DNA from: a bacterium
GTDB taxonomy: Bacteria > Actinomycetota > Acidimicrobiia > Acidimicrobiales > CATQHL01
NCBI GenBank assembly: GCA_026713745.1
Contig: JAPONU010000118.1
Location: 1-5,789 of the forward strand
Reading direction: 5' to 3'
DNA length: 5,789 nucleotides
A model generated the notes under the pieces. It made no database searches, was not told the DNA's origin, and worked only from the letters and a program-made list of their open reading frames with translations. Of this stretch, positions 4,972 to 5,789 are shown one piece after another; position 1 is the stretch's first letter; each line of letters begins with the position of its first letter. Position numbers and translations under genes: made by a program.

Positions 4972-5789
4972 ATGGCGCCTCCGTCCGAGCCGATCCTCGC
5001 GGCGCGCGGCATACGCAAGTCGTTCGGAGGCGTCGAGGTCCTGCATGGCGTGGACCTCGACGCCTCGGGCGGCTCCGTGCTGGCGCTGCTCGGTGAGAAC
5101 GGCGCCGGCAAGTCGACCCTCGTCAAGATCTCCTCGGGCGTCTACACGGCCGACTCGGGAACGATCCGGATCGGGGGACACGCCTACGAAACCCTGACCT
5201 CGCGGGAGGCCCGCGAGCTGGGTATCGCCATCATCTCCCAGGAGTTCCAGGACGCCGCCACCCTCTCGGTGGCGGAGAACATCTCCATGGGCAGCCTGCC
5301 CTCGACGCGAGGCTTCATCCGCTGGGGCGAGGTGCGGCGCCGGGCCACCGAGATCCTCTCGGCGCTGGAGGTTGACATCGACCCGGACCGGATCGTGGGC
5401 GACCTGCGACTCGGGGAGCGCCAGATCATCGAGATCGCTCGGGCTCTCAGCCGGGAAGCAAAGGTTCTCATTCTGGACGAGCCCACGGCGGCACTCAGCT
5501 TCCACGAGGCCGAGATTCTGTTCGATTTCGTGCGGCGCCTGCGGGCCGACGGCGTGGCGATCGTCTACATCACGCACCGCCTCGACGAGGTGGAGCGAAT
5601 CTCGGACCGGGTGCAGGTTCTGCGCGACGGGTCCACGGCACTCGAAGCGCCGACCAGTGAGGTGGACCGCAGGATGATGGTGGAGGCCATGATCGGTCGG
5701 CGGGCCAGCGCGTTGGGGCGTCCCGAACCGGTCAGCAACGGCGAGGACGACGCACCTGTGCTGCAGTGGTCCGGTGCCGGCGCCCTGGA
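4972..5789 (+). CDS. Sugar ABC transporter ATP-binding protein, N-terminal half (3' truncated by window)
   Basis: Role: the ATP-hydrolysing subunit of a CUT2 (RbsA/MglA-like) sugar importer, on the cytoplasmic face of the membrane. Seen: 272 codons from ATG 4972 and open at the window end; the family is about 500 residues with two ATPase domains, so only domain 1 and the start of the linker to domain 2 are present. Walker A GENGAGKST is at 41-49, the Q-loop Gln90 in ISQEF, the Walker B LILDEP with D169 and E170, and the H-loop His202 in ITHRLDEV. The VLRDGS and MIGRR segments are typical of RbsA. Odd: the signature motif reads LRLGERQ (145-151), with Arg146 where Ser is expected. Only a weak purine-rich GAGAGAT precedes the start. 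It lies 36 bp after the binding-protein gene, so co-transcription is likely; permease genes would be expected beyond the window. Confidence 0.92.
   Translation, partial: MAPPSEPILAARGIRKSFGGVEVLHGVDLDASGGSVLALLGENGAGKSTLVKISSGVYTADSGTIRIGGHAYETLTSREARELGIAIISQEFQDAATLSVAENISMGSLPSTRGFIRWGEVRRRATEILSALEVDIDPDRIVGDLRLGERQIIEIARALSREAKVLILDEPTAALSFHEAEILFDFVRRLRADGVAIVYITHRLDEVERISDRVQVLRDGSTALEAPTSEVDRRMMVEAMIGRRASALGRPEPVSNGEDDAPVLQWSGAGAL

Noticed and set aside
4406..5197. 263-residue Ser/Thr/Arg-rich open frame on the + strand
   Set aside because: It is an out-of-frame shadow across the end of the binding protein and the Walker A region of the ATPase.
4270..5577. 435-residue open frame on the - strand
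   Set aside because: It is antisense to the binding protein and ATPase. The Arg/Asp/Val-rich composition is typical of a GC-rich shadow frame, and it bridges two well-supported genes.

Overview
The window is GC-rich with strongly G/C-ending codons in most genes. It encodes a lipoprotein whose lipobox is followed by a Gly/Asp-rich start (CGGDDG), a style common in Actinomycetota. A high-GC actinobacterium, possibly Acidimicrobiia-like, is the best guess; this is inference, because there is no rRNA or other marker gene.

Left part (2-652, + strand): the 3' portion of a mandelate-racemase-subgroup enolase-superfamily gene. It is cut by the window edge but keeps almost every catalytic residue at mandelate-racemase spacing. 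Middle part (about 653-2867, + strand): two coupled genes in visibly more A/T-tolerant codon usage. The first encodes a Schlafen/AlbA_2 plus GHKL-type ATPase-fold (HATPase_c_4, 'RecG-C-like') protein. The second encodes a ParA/MinD-type deviant Walker A ATPase and overlaps the first by 4 bp (GTGA). This pair looks like accessory cargo dropped into a sugar-catabolism neighbourhood. It is the best candidate here for an uncharacterised system, possibly defence or regulation.

Right part: a gene-free convergent spacer (2868-3097) is followed by an L-rhamnose mutarotase gene on the - strand (3098-3412). Divergent from it are a sugar-binding lipoprotein (3643-4935) and the 5' part of a CUT2-type (RbsA/MglA-like) sugar ABC ATPase (4972-end, cut by the edge). 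The divergent intergenic region carries a good sigma70-like promoter (TTGGAC-17 bp-TATGCT) for the transporter, with a near-perfect 19-bp palindrome filling its spacer, as expected for a repressor or MerR-like operator.

Taken together, the outer genes suggest import and processing of L-rhamnose or a similar deoxysugar or sugar acid. The transporter brings the sugar in, the mutarotase interconverts anomers, and the enolase-superfamily enzyme may act on a derived acid sugar. The most distinctive protein feature is an Ala/Glu/Arg-rich heptad stalk of about 110 residues between the lipidated cysteine and the sugar-binding domain.
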